Made by a program: the position numbers and the translations under genes. Below, piece by piece: positions 24,020 through 32,226 of a stretch of DNA of 32,226 bases. The stretch is from Bryobacterales bacterium (GTDB lineage Bacteria > Acidobacteriota > Terriglobia > Bryobacterales > Bryobacteraceae): positions 48,399 through 80,624 of the forward strand of contig PMOK01000072.1 of NCBI GenBank assembly GCA_003162425.1. Direction: 5' to 3'. Position 1 is the first letter of the stretch, and the number at the start of each line of letters is the position of its first letter. The notes beneath the pieces are model-generated. The model saw only the letters and a program-made list of their open reading frames with translations. It did not search any database and was not told the origin of the DNA.

Positions 24020-24025
24020 TACAAT
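24020..24025 (+). promoter_or_regulatory. -10 box of recA
   Basis: TACAAT lies 11 nt before the ATG at 24037. No clear -35 and no recognisable LexA palindrome are visible in the 23-nt gap after the VWFA gene, so SOS control cannot be read from the sequence. Confidence 0.4.
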
Positions 24026-24036
24026 AAGACATTCCC

Positions 24037-25110
24037 ATGGATGAAAAAGAACGCGCCCGCACTCTAGGACTCACCCTCGCCCAGATCGAAAAGCAGTTCG
24101 GAAAAGGCTCCATCGTTCGACTGGGATCGAAGGAGGCCGTCGTACAGGTGGCCGCTATCTCCTCCGGTTCCATCTCACTCGATCATGCCCTCGGCGTCGG
24201 CGGATTCCCGCGCGGACGGATCATCGAAATCTTCGGCCCGGAATCATCCGGCAAGACAACCATCGCCTTGCAAATCATCGCCGAAGCGCAGAAAGTGGGC
24301 GGAATGGCCGCGTTCATCGATGTCGAGCACGCGCTCGACCCAGGCTACGCGCGCAAGCTCGGCGTGGATGTGGACAACCTGCTGGTCTCGCAGCCCGATT
24401 ACGCCGAGCAGGCGCTCGAAATCACCAGCGCGCTCATTGTCTCTGGTTCCATCGACGTCCTGGTGGTGGATTCCGTGGCGGCACTGGTACCGAAATCCGA
24501 GCTCGACGGCGAAATGGGTGACAGCCACATGGGTTTGCAGGCGCGCCTGATGTCGCAAGCCATGCGCAAACTCACCGGCCACGTTTCGAAATCGAATACC
24601 TGCCTGGTTTTCATCAACCAGATTCGCGAAAAAATCGGAGTGATGTTTGGTAATCCCGAAACCACCACGGGTGGCCGCGCGTTGAAATTCTATTCCTCCG
24701 TTCGCGCCGACATCCGCCGCATCGCCGCCATCAAGGAAGGCGAAGTAGTAGTCGGCAATCGCACCAAAGTAAAGATCGTCAAGAACAAGGTCGCACCGCC
24801 GTTCCGGGAAGCCGAGTTCGACATCATCTACGGCGAAGGCATCTCGCGCGAAGGCGACCTCATCGATCTGGGCGTAGCGCAGAACCTGGTCGAGAAAAGC
24901 GGCTCTTGGTACAGCTACAAAGGCGACCGCATCGGCCAGGGCCGCGAAAACGCCCGCCAGTTTCTGAAGGACAATCCGGATATCCGCCAACAACTCGATA
25001 CCGAGCTGCGCAAAACACTCGGCATGATCCGCAAAGATCCCGTGCCGGCCGTCGCGCCTGTCGTGGAGACTCCCAAACCGGCCACCGCCAGCGCCGCTCG
25101 CTCGCGCTAG
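24037..25110 (+). CDS. recA: Recombinase RecA
   Basis: A 357-residue DNA strand-exchange ATPase and LexA co-protease. The Walker A motif GPESSGKT is at 67-74. Other marks are [69 protein letters not shown] core sequence (quoted in parts) and the [22 protein letters not shown]-binding loop. Length is normal and no intein is present. It lies between the VWFA gene and a DUF362 gene rather than beside recX. Confidence 0.98.
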   Translation: MDEKERARTLGLTLAQIEKQFGKGSIVRLGSKEAVVQVAAISSGSISLDHALGVGGFPRGRIIEIFGPESSGKTTIALQIIAEAQKVGGMAAFIDVEHALDPGYARKLGVDVDNLLVSQPDYAEQALEITSALIVSGSIDVLVVDSVAALVPKSELDGEMGDSHMGLQARLMSQAMRKLTGHVSKSNTCLVFINQIREKIGVMFGNPETTTGGRALKFYSSVRADIRRIAAIKEGEVVVGNRTKVKIVKNKVAPPFREAEFDIIYGEGISREGDLIDLGVAQNLVEKSGSWYSYKGDRIGQGRENARQFLKDNPDIRQQLDTELRKTLGMIRKDPVPAVAPVVETPKPATASAARSR

Positions 25111-25123
25111 GCCGCACCTCACG

Positions 25124-25168
25124 GAATCCAAAGAAGCCGATGAAGTCAAGGAAGCCAAGGAATCCCTC
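25124..25168. repeat. Nonamer tandem array downstream of recA
   Basis: Five units in register: GAATCCAAA, GAAGCCGAT, GAAGTCAAG, GAAGCCAAG and GAATCCCTC. Three or four positions are fixed (GAA at the start, C at position 6). It fills half of the gap between recA and the DUF362 gene. Confidence 0.68.
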
Positions 25169-25190
25169 GAATTCGTTCTTCCGCTCCGTG

Positions 25191-25196
25191 TAAAAT
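25191..25196 (+). promoter_or_regulatory. -10 box of DUF362 gene
   Basis: TAAAAT lies 7 nt before the ATG at 25204. No consensus -35 is seen. Together with the absence of a Shine-Dalgarno it suggests a leaderless message. Confidence 0.4.
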
Positions 25197-25203
25197 AAGG
25201 TCC

Positions 25204-26307
25204 ATGCCCACTCGCCGCCGCGATTTCCTCCGATCCGCCGCCCTCGCCGGCGCCGCCGCCCTCGGCCAGGTGCACAGCAAAGCCTCCACCTCGAAGCCCG
25301 GCATGCCCGGCCCTTTTCCCGGCCGCGTCGTCGCGGTGGAACACTCAGGCTGCATCGCGCAAAACATCTACCAACCACAGCCCATCCGGCAGATGATGGA
25401 AAAAGGCATGAGCTCGCTCACCGGCGCACCGGCTTGGACCGACGCGTGGCGCTTCCTGTTTGAAAAAGGCGACGTCGTCGGCATCAAGGTGAGCCCAGTA
25501 GGCGGCAAGAACCTGTGCTCCGACGCCACGGTGCTGCACAACATCCTGGATGGTCTCAAGCAAGCCGGCGTGCCGGCCAGTGACGTTATCGTATTCAACC
25601 GCTATCACGATGAGGCTTACGAAGCCGGTATCGACAAGTGGATTCCGGCCGGCGTGCGTTTCGAATTCGCGAGCGCAAAGTACGACGAGATTCAATTGGA
25701 CATGGGCGGCTACGATCCCGACCACTTTATGGAAATGGCCTTGATCAAACCAGGCGAGAATCTCAGCGACCCGCATTTCCGCCGCTCCTATGTGTGCAAA
25801 ATCGTGGCCAGCAAGATCAACAAGCTGATCAACCTGCCCGTCTTGAAACATCACCAGTCCGCGGGCGTCACCATCGCTCTCAAGAACATGTCGCACGGCA
25901 TGGTGAACAACGTGAATCGAAGCCATCTCACTCCCACATTGAATGCCTGCGGCGTTTTTATTCCGTCCGTAGTGAGCCTTCCTGTGATTCGCGAAAAAGC
26001 CGTCCTCCACATCTGCGACGGCGTGAAAGCCTCCTATCACGGTGGCCCCGGCGGCCGTCCGAAGTACATGTGGGAGCACAAAACCATGTACTTCTCCACC
26101 GATCCCGTCGCGCTCGACAAAACCGGTTTGAAAACCATCGATGCCAAACGGGCTGCCATGGGGATGCCTTCCATAGCGCTGTCCAAGCCGGATCCTGCAA
26201 GTGGCTTCCTGAACTGCCAGGTGGAGCACATCGAGATTGCCGGCCAACTGGGCCTGGGCGTTTTCGATGACAAGAAGATCGACGTCCGTCGCCTAAAGCT
26301 AGCGTAG
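25204..26307 (+). CDS. Tat-exported DUF362 protein
   Basis: A 367-residue DUF362 protein. The N-terminus MPTRRRDFLRSAALAGAAA is a twin-arginine signal, so it is exported folded, possibly with a cofactor. DUF362 marks include GDVVGIKVSPVGGKNLCSD, a central INLPVLKHHQSAGVTIALKN and a late CDGVKASYHGGPGG and FSTDPVALDKTGL. DUF362 proteins are of unknown function; some carry Fe-S domains, but no ferredoxin-like Cys cluster is seen here. The TAG stop is part of a GTAG that is directly followed by the GTGG foot of a REP element. Confidence 0.9.
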   Translation: MPTRRRDFLRSAALAGAAALGQVHSKASTSKPGMPGPFPGRVVAVEHSGCIAQNIYQPQPIRQMMEKGMSSLTGAPAWTDAWRFLFEKGDVVGIKVSPVGGKNLCSDATVLHNILDGLKQAGVPASDVIVFNRYHDEAYEAGIDKWIPAGVRFEFASAKYDEIQLDMGGYDPDHFMEMALIKPGENLSDPHFRRSYVCKIVASKINKLINLPVLKHHQSAGVTIALKNMSHGMVNNVNRSHLTPTLNACGVFIPSVVSLPVIREKAVLHICDGVKASYHGGPGGRPKYMWEHKTMYFSTDPVALDKTGLKTIDAKRAAMGMPSIALSKPDPASGFLNCQVEHIEIAGQLGLGVFDDKKIDVRRLKLA

Positions 26308-26351
26308 GTGGCGCAGGCACTCTTGCCTGCCGCGTCGGCACTCATGCCGAC
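26308..26351. repeat. Half BIME, family A copy 5
   Basis: GTGG (26308-26311) followed by two hairpins: 26313-26330 (GCAGGC stem, ACTCTT loop) and 26334-26351 (GTCGGC, ACTCAT). There is no inverted second half. Stems differ completely from the other family A copies, but the loop pattern is kept. It lies between convergent genes. Confidence 0.85.
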
Positions 26352-26362
26352 GTCCGCGGTCG

Positions 26363-29300
26363 TTACCTAATCACAAACTCAATATCCCGCTTGATCCCAA
26401 TCTTGCCTTTCGTAAGATCGTGATCAGGAGACTCATACGTATCCGCCTTCTCACAGCTCGGCGATTTCACCTCTACGCTTCCCGCCTCGATAACCACAAA
26501 AAATTGAAACGCCTGGTCCGTAGCCTTGCACGCTGTGGAAGTGTTGAAATGCTTTCCGCCCGAAGTGGCCTTGCGTTCGAACTTGTTTCCATCAAACTGG
26601 TAGACTACCTTCTGCTTGTCGCTTTCGTAGTCCACCACCCATTCCATTTTCTTTTGCTTGCCGAAAACATTCTTGCCTGGATCCGCGAAGGTTAAATTAA
26701 AACTGTGCGGAGCCCCCGCCTTCAGATATACGAATTCAGCCACGCCGGTAGCTTTCAACCAACCCCCTTCCGACTTCACTTGGGACGGGTCTTCGAACAG
26801 CGATTTGGCACCCGGCTCCTGCGGAGCATCGGCGGCTTTCTTGTTCGCTGCTTCCGGTTGTAGTTTCAACTCGACCGTTCCCACCTGACCCGGCGTAACT
26901 GCAACGTCATTTTTCGATTGCGCGGCATATCCGGCAGCCTCAGCTGTGATCGTATATTTGCCTTCCGGTACCCACACTACGTCGCGACCCTTCGCGTGCT
27001 GAAGCTCCGGATGATCGCTCCTGTGGTAGCTCACTTGAGCATCCTGAGGGGTCACCTGAAACTGAATCCGGCCCATCTCCTTCAGCTTCGCTTCGTTCGC
27101 TCCTAGTTTTATCTCTTGCCCACGCGTAAATGCCCGCGCTACTGCGTCCGGTGATTCAAAATGTTCCTTCCGGAATCCGATCTTGTGCGATTGCGAAGTA
27201 ACGTCGATCCTGGCGGCGCCGGACGTATCCAGTGTCTTTACAGAGACGCCATCCACCAGCACCTCGGCCCCGGGCGTGCCTCCTTCAATACTCAGAAAGG
27301 CGGACGTCGCTACCACATTCGGCTTCAGTTCCACTGCCAGTTGCACCGGCTGATCCTTGACGAATCCAACTTGCTGCGTGTAGTCGTCGTATCCGTCCGC
27401 GGTCACTTTCACCGTGTGCTGTCCCGGTTTACGGACCACGGCCGGCCAGTTCCCCGGCTTGTTCGCCCTTACCTCGCGGCCATCCACGAATAGCCGGGCC
27501 GTTTGTACATTCGATTGAACAGCCATATATGCGACGTTCGTATCCGCATTGAGCCCCACGTATAGAACCGGCGCGTTGCCAAGATCGATGAGGATCTTGG
27601 GAAGATCCTTGTTGCTGAATGCAAGTTCGTTGTTGGTGGTGCTCACACCGCTGAGCTTCAGCCCTTCGGCTGGAATGGGCTGAGGTTCCTGGCCCGCCAG
27701 ATTCGCGCGCAAATCTGTTGATCCGCTATACACGGAAGTCTCGCTCCCCAGGCTGCTCACGATGATCAAGTCTCTCGGTTTCAGCGCACTCACGCGCGGC
27801 GTCTCGCCCGGCTTGGCGGCGAAACCGAATGACAGAATCTCCTTGTTCCCATTGCGGAGGGCGATCACATGCCCAGCTCCGTCCGCAGGAATTTCCATAT
27901 CCGGCATCCCCTCCGTCAGCGCGCCCTTCTCCACGTTATCGACCAAGATCGTACCGGACTTTTCGGATGTCGATAAATGCAGACGGACCGGTTCGGGGTC
28001 CAAGATAAATTTCCACTGAGCCTCCGGATGCTTGGCCGCTTCATGCACTGTCTTGTACCCGGCGCGTGAAACCACAACATCGTATGTAGCGTTGGAATCC
28101 AGATCCAAAGTCCCGGAGCGCGTTTCGCCATTCACTGTCACTGTGGCATCCGCCGGCGTGGTCTGGATGCTGGCCGAGATCTTCGAAATCTCCGTCGCCG
28201 TCGCCGGCTGCGGCTTGGCACGATTTCGGATATACGTGAAGATGATCGCAGCCCCAGCCAATACCAATACACCCAGGATGATCGCGACGTGGAAGCGGGA
28301 AAGCCCCTTGGCTGGTGACGAACGCTGCTCCGCCTTTTCCTTCACGGCCGTATCTTTTTCTTTACCGGGAGGCCCGGCCGGTTTCGCCGTAGGGGTCGAT
28401 GTATCGGAAGGCTTCGCATCACCTCGAGGCAGTTCCTGCACTGGAGGCGCCGCAGACGCGGAAGCACCCGCCACGGCTGCGCTCGCACTGTGCTTCGCCG
28501 CGCCGGGTTCCAGAATGACGGTAGCCGCGGAATCGGCCGGGGGCTTGGGAGGCCCGATAACTCGAGTCGCGGCCGATGCGCTGGCCCAGTGCTGTATTTC
28601 AGCGGCCAGTGAGCCGATCTCGGGATCATCGGGATGTTTTGCGAGAATCGCCGCGGACTGGTCTATCAGCGAACCCAATTCCTCCGAGTTACCCGGCTGC
28701 TCCACTCTTTGCCGTATCCCGCGCAATGCCTCCACGTCGCCCGCGCGTTCCTTGCTGCGCCGTGCCTCCCGTGCGGAGTTCTTCAGCGTCGTTTGCAATT
28801 GTGCCAGGCGGCCTTCGTTCGGATACACTCCCAACCCGGCTTCCACTTTGGCAAGCGATCCATCCGGATCGCCGGCGGCCTGAAGATCCCGCGCCTCGGC
28901 CAGACAGTGCGACACAAATTCCTTGCGCTTGATATCCACAATCAAGGTGCGCAAGCTGCGAGCTCCGGCGTGCCCTGGGTCCAGATCGGTAGCCTGCTGA
29001 ATCAGCGGCTCGGCGGCATGCCAATCCACATCCATCAGAGGCTGCGCCTGGCCGATCAGCGCATTCACCAGCGCTTCGCGAGTGCCGCGATTCTTAGGAT
29101 CCAGCTCCAGAGCGCGGCGCAGGCTCGTAACGGCTTCTTCGAAATGGCCCTCCGCGCAAAGAGACTGTGCGTCAATGGCTAGCGTCCGCGCTTCCGAGCT
29201 CCGTTCCAACCCCTGCCGCGCCAGACGCTCTAAACCAGTGAGTTCGTGGTCTTGCGGATATTCGGCCAGGGCGTTTACGGACAAATCGCGAGCGCGTCCA

Positions 29301-31333
29301 AAATCACCGGCATCTAATGCGCGGTCGATCTCCTCAATCGCCCGCGCTTTGGATTCTTCCTTGGATTGTTGATCGCGCCGCTTCATAAGCTGGGCGACCT
29401 CAACATCAATTCCGGGATACTTCGGATAGATGTTGCGCAAAATATCCCACTGGCCCACGGCTTCCGTGAACAAATTCTTCTCTTCGTAGTGCCGAGCCTT
29501 CGCGACGATGGACTGCACCAGGTCGCGGCGCTCCCTAGTCAGCTTCAGCGATTGCTGAAATTGCAGCTCATTGGGATAGCGCTCGCAAGCTTCCTTGAAA
29601 ATGTTTACCTTGCGGTCCAAATCCGGCTCCGCATCCACGCGCTTGCCGATTTCGGCGATATACGCCGATAATTCCTGCCGCCCCTGTTCCACCGCTTCCA
29701 GCTTGAGCGCCTGAAAAATCGCATCTCCGGGATATTTAGCGACAAATTCATCGCAAATCTCCAGAGCGCGGTTGAAATTCTTCTCGGATAGATTGCGGCG
29801 CGCCTCTTCATAGGCATTGTGGATGCTGTCGCGCTCCGAGCGGATCTGGTTGTAAAAACCTTGATACACCGAGTCGCGGTCCGGCACCGATGCGTCCGGC
29901 GTATGCCGGCCAACATCCAGCAGACGCTCCAGTTTGCTCAGCGCGGTGCTGATCTCGCCGTTGTTGTAGGCTTTCAGAGCCGAGCCGTAAAGCTGCTCTT
30001 TTTCCGTCTGAATGCGACTCGCATCCTTTTCGCGCCGATCGGTTTCGTTGAGCAGTTCCCGCGCACTCGGATCGGATTGACGGATCTTGAATACCTCGTT
30101 CAACGCCTGCCGCGCTTCCGTGAAGTCGTGGCGCTCCAGGTGACGCCTCGCCAGACTCATCCAGCTCTCGATCTGCCGCTCGTTGCGCTGCTTCTCAATG
30201 GATCCCCGCATGGCATGCGCATCGGCGTTTTCCGGGTCTATTTCCAGAATCTCTTGCAGTTTTTCGAGCGCCAGCGGAATCTCGTCCTGTTCCACGCGAG
30301 TTCGGGCCGCTTCCAGAAGCTGCCGAATCTTCTTCTGCCGCGTGGCTTGATCGATCTTCAAACGGAGCAGCGCGATCTCCGGGTCAATATGCCCTTCCGT
30401 CTCGAGCTCAATGAGGATCTCGGAAGCGAACTCGCTGTCGCCTTCCGCAAATGTTTTCTTAGCGCGCTCAATCCGTGGCTGAATCTTCGAAGAATCGAAG
30501 CGATCGATCGGCTGATTGTGGTACGCCTTTTGCAGTATGTCCCCGAAGTCGCGCGCGCTCGAGAAGCGATGGATTGGCGCCTTGGCCATGGCCTTGTGGA
30601 TGACCATGCTGACGATTTGCGAAACCGCCGGATTGATTTCCGTGATGGGCGGAGGAATGCGCCGCCGCACCGCCTCGGCCGTTTCCGCTGGAGTTTTGCA
30701 AGCGAACGGCTTGCGGCCCGTCAATGCTTCGTAACACACTACGCCCAACGAGAAGATGTCAGAAACCGGTGACGCCGGCTTCATCTCGATCTGCTCCGGC
30801 GCCATGTACTGCCAAGTTCCCTTCTGCCCGGTCACCGAATGGGATCCGGCCAGATATACCACGCCGAAATCGATGATCTTGGCGGTGTCGTCCTCCATTA
30901 CAAAAATGTTGCTGGGTTTGATATCGCGATGCACCAGGCCCTTCTCGTGCGCGGCCTGCAAGCCCCGGCAAACCTGCGTGATGATGGCCACCACCCGCTC
31001 CACCGTCAGCCGAGAGCTCGAAGTTTCAATCAATTTGGCAAGCGTAGCTCCCGGAAGCAGCGGCATCACGAAGAAGGGCTTCTTCATGCCATGTTCGTCG
31101 ATTTCCCCTACATCGCGAATGTCGACGATGTTGGGATGGCTGATGCTGGCCAGCACGCTCCATTCCTTGCTAAACAACTCAACCGCAAGGGGATCGGAGA
31201 CATCCCGCATGGTCTTGAACGCCACCGAACTCTTGGTTTTGACGTCAATGGCGCGATAAACTACACCCATCCCGCCTTCACCGAGAAGCTCTTTGATCTC
31301 GTACCGGTCGGCGACTAGGGACTGCGCAATCAT
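26363..31333 (-). CDS. Giant transmembrane Ser/Thr kinase with TPR-like and PEGA domains
   Basis: A 1656-residue Hanks-type kinase. The kinase domain (about 10-275) has GEGGMG (18-23), Lys40, HRDIKPSN (135-142), DFG (155-157) and APE (178-180), so it should be active. Residues about 280-900 are charged helices with repeated TPR-like units. An Ala/Pro/Ser-rich linker precedes a membrane segment at about 1014-1034. The C-terminal part should lie outside the inner membrane. It holds several PEGA-like beta repeats (about 1052-1098, 1275-1340, 1345-1400, 1415-1490; typical phrases TPADATVTVNGE, GYDDYTQQV) and a terminal beta-rich domain. It probably senses an envelope signal; partners are unknown. 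The ATG at 31333 is preferred over a TTG at 31360. Confidence 0.93.
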   Translation of the reverse strand: MIAQSLVADRYEIKELLGEGGMGVVYRAIDVKTKSSVAFKTMRDVSDPLAVELFSKEWSVLASISHPNIVDIRDVGEIDEHGMKKPFFVMPLLPGATLAKLIETSSSRLTVERVVAIITQVCRGLQAAHEKGLVHRDIKPSNIFVMEDDTAKIIDFGVVYLAGSHSVTGQKGTWQYMAPEQIEMKPASPVSDIFSLGVVCYEALTGRKPFACKTPAETAEAVRRRIPPPITEINPAVSQIVSMVIHKAMAKAPIHRFSSARDFGDILQKAYHNQPIDRFDSSKIQPRIERAKKTFAEGDSEFASEILIELETEGHIDPEIALLRLKIDQATRQKKIRQLLEAARTRVEQDEIPLALEKLQEILEIDPENADAHAMRGSIEKQRNERQIESWMSLARRHLERHDFTEARQALNEVFKIRQSDPSARELLNETDRREKDASRIQTEKEQLYGSALKAYNNGEISTALSKLERLLDVGRHTPDASVPDRDSVYQGFYNQIRSERDSIHNAYEEARRNLSEKNFNRALEICDEFVAKYPGDAIFQALKLEAVEQGRQELSAYIAEIGKRVDAEPDLDRKVNIFKEACERYPNELQFQQSLKLTRERRDLVQSIVAKARHYEEKNLFTEAVGQWDILRNIYPKYPGIDVEVAQLMKRRDQQSKEESKARAIEEIDRALDAGDFGRARDLSVNALAEYPQDHELTGLERLARQGLERSSEARTLAIDAQSLCAEGHFEEAVTSLRRALELDPKNRGTREALVNALIGQAQPLMDVDWHAAEPLIQQATDLDPGHAGARSLRTLIVDIKRKEFVSHCLAEARDLQAAGDPDGSLAKVEAGLGVYPNEGRLAQLQTTLKNSAREARRSKERAGDVEALRGIRQRVEQPGNSEELGSLIDQSAAILAKHPDDPEIGSLAAEIQHWASASAATRVIGPPKPPADSAATVILEPGAAKHSASAAVAGASASAAPPVQELPRGDAKPSDTSTPTAKPAGPPGKEKDTAVKEKAEQRSSPAKGLSRFHVAIILGVLVLAGAAIIFTYIRNRAKPQPATATEISKISASIQTTPADATVTVNGETRSGTLDLDSNATYDVVVSRAGYKTVHEAAKHPEAQWKFILDPEPVRLHLSTSEKSGTILVDNVEKGALTEGMPDMEIPADGAGHVIALRNGNKEILSFGFAAKPGETPRVSALKPRDLIIVSSLGSETSVYSGSTDLRANLAGQEPQPIPAEGLKLSGVSTTNNELAFSNKDLPKILIDLGNAPVLYVGLNADTNVAYMAVQSNVQTARLFVDGREVRANKPGNWPAVVRKPGQHTVKVTADGYDDYTQQVGFVKDQPVQLAVELKPNVVATSAFLSIEGGTPGAEVLVDGVSVKTLDTSGAARIDVTSQSHKIGFRKEHFESPDAVARAFTRGQEIKLGANEAKLKEMGRIQFQVTPQDAQVSYHRSDHPELQHAKGRDVVWVPEGKYTITAEAAGYAAQSKNDVAVTPGQVGTVELKLQPEAANKKAADAPQEPGAKSLFEDPSQVKSEGGWLKATGVAEFVYLKAGAPHSFNLTFADPGKNVFGKQKKMEWVVDYESDKQKVVYQFDGNKFERKATSGGKHFNTSTACKATDQAFQFFVVIEAGSVEVKSPSCEKADTYESPDHDLTKGKIGIKRDIEFVIR

Positions 31334-31432
31334 TGCTTGTCTTACAAACGCCGTGTGCAAATCAGGATATCAGTTTTCGCCCGCACTTAGATACTGCCGG
31401 CCGTACGGCGTACCGGGAGTACCGGAAGCCCA

Positions 31433-31460
31433 GGCGGCAGGAAGCAGGCGGCAGGTGGCA
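31433..31460. repeat. Heptamer array (GGCGGCA type)
   Basis: Four units in register: GGCGGCA, GGAAGCA, GGCGGCA and GGTGGCA. It lies in the 251-nt gap between the kinase start and the HXXEE gene. That gap holds no gene I can support, only this array, its inverted partner at 31567-31587 and a CCGTACGG palindrome near 31400. Confidence 0.7.
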
Positions 31461-31566
31461 GCCGTCGACAATCCATCAAAGTTGACCTCCAGATTCCGCC
31501 CCGGGCATTCGTCTCCTATCGTGATAGTGATTCCAAAGTGCAGTTCGTGACACCGATCCCGTCTTC

Positions 31567-31587
31567 TGCCGCCTGCCGCCTGCCCTA
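31567..31587. repeat. Heptamer array (TGCCGCC type), inverted partner
   Basis: Two perfect TGCCGCC units and a degenerate third. It is the reverse complement of the unit at 31433-31460, 106 nt away, so the two arrays can pair. It runs into the stop codon region of the HXXEE gene. Confidence 0.6.
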
Positions 31588-32079
31588 CCCCCTCGCGCTC
31601 ACCCTACGACCCATCCAAAACAGAAGCGGAATGGACCCAACGATACCGATGACAACCATTGGTCCAAAGATCAGAAAGGCACGCGGTTCCACGTAGCCCT
31701 CGCGAAATGCTCGCAGCAAGAGCCCAATCGTCACAGGCAGGTTGAGCAGCACCGCCGTCGCGGTTCCCGGCATGTAGCGCCGTAACGCGAGGCTCGCCAC
31801 TACATGCGGGAACAGCACATTCAGCAACATCGCAAGGGCGTAGCCGGTGACCAGATATGCACCCAAGCTTGCCCGCCCTTGAACCGTCGCGAGCCACGCA
31901 GAAATCATCGCGACGAGGGTCATTACGATAACAGCAAATCTGAACTCAGTGTAGCCCACTGCCTGGTGCCAGCGAACCACTGTTCGCGACCAAGCCGGAA
32001 GCCAGATCGCCTCTTCGAGGTTATGAGCCGCAACCACCAGAACAAAGATCCATGTGAACGCAACAAAGCTCATGAACAT
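31585..32079 (-). CDS. HXXEE-motif membrane protein
   Basis: A 164-residue protein with five or six membrane segments. HNLEEAIWLP near the N-terminus fits the HXXEE family of unknown function, and later segments hold NVLFPHVV and a TAVLLNLPVTIGLLL stretch. The ATG at 32079 is chosen over one at 32157 because the upstream residues are charged and unlike a membrane-protein start. GGAAG lies next to it, and TATAGT (minus strand, 32100-32095) is a possible -10 box. Confidence 0.75.
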   Translation of the reverse strand: MFMSFVAFTWIFVLVVAAHNLEEAIWLPAWSRTVVRWHQAVGYTEFRFAVIVMTLVAMISAWLATVQGRASLGAYLVTGYALAMLLNVLFPHVVASLALRRYMPGTATAVLLNLPVTIGLLLRAFREGYVEPRAFLIFGPMVVIGIVGSIPLLFWMGRRVSARG

Positions 32080-32163
32080 CTTCCGCTTTGAGCAACTATA
32101 GCCGAACCTCGGGGAAAAGATACTTTCGCGGGGGAGCGGCCAGTCCAGCGGCGACAACGGCCC

Positions 32164-32226
32164 CGCCTCCTGCCTCCCGCCTCCCGCCTCCCGCCTCCTG
32201 CCTTCTGCCTCCTGCCGCCTGCCTCC
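32164..32226. repeat. Heptamer array (YGCCTCC type), runs off window end
   Basis: Nine consecutive units in perfect 7-nt register up to the last base of the window. Seven are CGCCTCC or TGCCTCC; one is TGCCTTC and one TGCCGCC. The array may continue beyond the window. Confidence 0.85.

Noticed and set aside
26318..26351. Rho-independent terminator for the DUF362 gene
   Set aside because: The hairpins are strong, but no T-tract follows on either strand. They are better explained as REP hairpins, with termination at most a side effect.
31334..31360. TTG at 31360 as the kinase start
   Set aside because: The ATG at 31333 is nearer the kinase domain, and the nine extra residues show no feature that would support the longer form.

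Overview
The window looks like chromosomal DNA of an acidobacterium, most likely near Bryobacterales / Candidatus Solibacter. The reasons are its high GC content, a von Willebrand protein of the Acidobacterial VWFA-related type, a giant PEGA-domain Ser/Thr kinase, a DUF1080 protein, MacB-like permeases without an ATPase, and many short palindromic intergenic repeats. This assignment is inference from gene content. I see no rRNA, tRNA, CRISPR array, prophage or complete IS.

Layout. 1-2700 (+): an operon-like trio of secreted DUF1080 protein, beta-lactamase-fold hydrolase and membrane protein. 2830-3501 (-): an adenylate kinase, divergent from a secreted acetamidase/formamidase homologue (3588-4595). 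4649-7453 (-): two small Cys-rich secreted proteins, an NTF2-like protein, a MaoC-like hydratase, an O-methyltransferase and a small zinc-ribbon membrane protein. 7569-9671 (+): a prolyl oligopeptidase, convergent with an acyl-activating enzyme/acyltransferase fusion (9776-12094, -). 12491-13483 (-): arabinose-5-phosphate isomerase (KDO/LPS supply), followed by a tiny zinc-ribbon protein (+). 13899-17367 (-): an alpha/beta hydrolase followed by two MacB-type permeases. 17516-19632 (-): a zinc metallopeptidase and a Ddl-like ATP-grasp enzyme, 2 nt apart. 19903-20679 (+): an ECHDC3-like crotonase homologue. 20684-22150 (-): a PMT/ArnT-like membrane glycosyltransferase, divergent from an RluA-type pseudouridine synthase. 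23081-26307 (+): VWFA protein, recA and a Tat-exported DUF362 protein. 26363-31333 (-): a 1656-residue kinase. 31585-32079 (-): an HXXEE membrane protein.

The genes are mostly housekeeping or generic. The unusual content is in the repeats. At least four families of REP-like hairpins share a GTAG/GTGG tetranucleotide at the hairpin foot, the hallmark of REP elements mobilised by RAYT (TnpA-REP) transposases. Two families share one plan: foot, two hairpins with the same loop but unrelated self-complementary stems, a spacer, two inverted hairpins, then the inverted foot. Several flanking genes take their TAG stop codon from the GTAG foot. One REP pair lies in frame inside a glycosyltransferase gene, and one larger element abuts, and may contribute to, a promoter. 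A second class is short tandem arrays: GC-rich heptamers, a heptamer array forming a 29-bp perfect inverted repeat, and a nonamer array after recA. No RAYT gene is present in the window.

Several genes have a consensus-like -10 box only 6-12 nt before the start codon, suggesting leaderless or very short-leader mRNAs.
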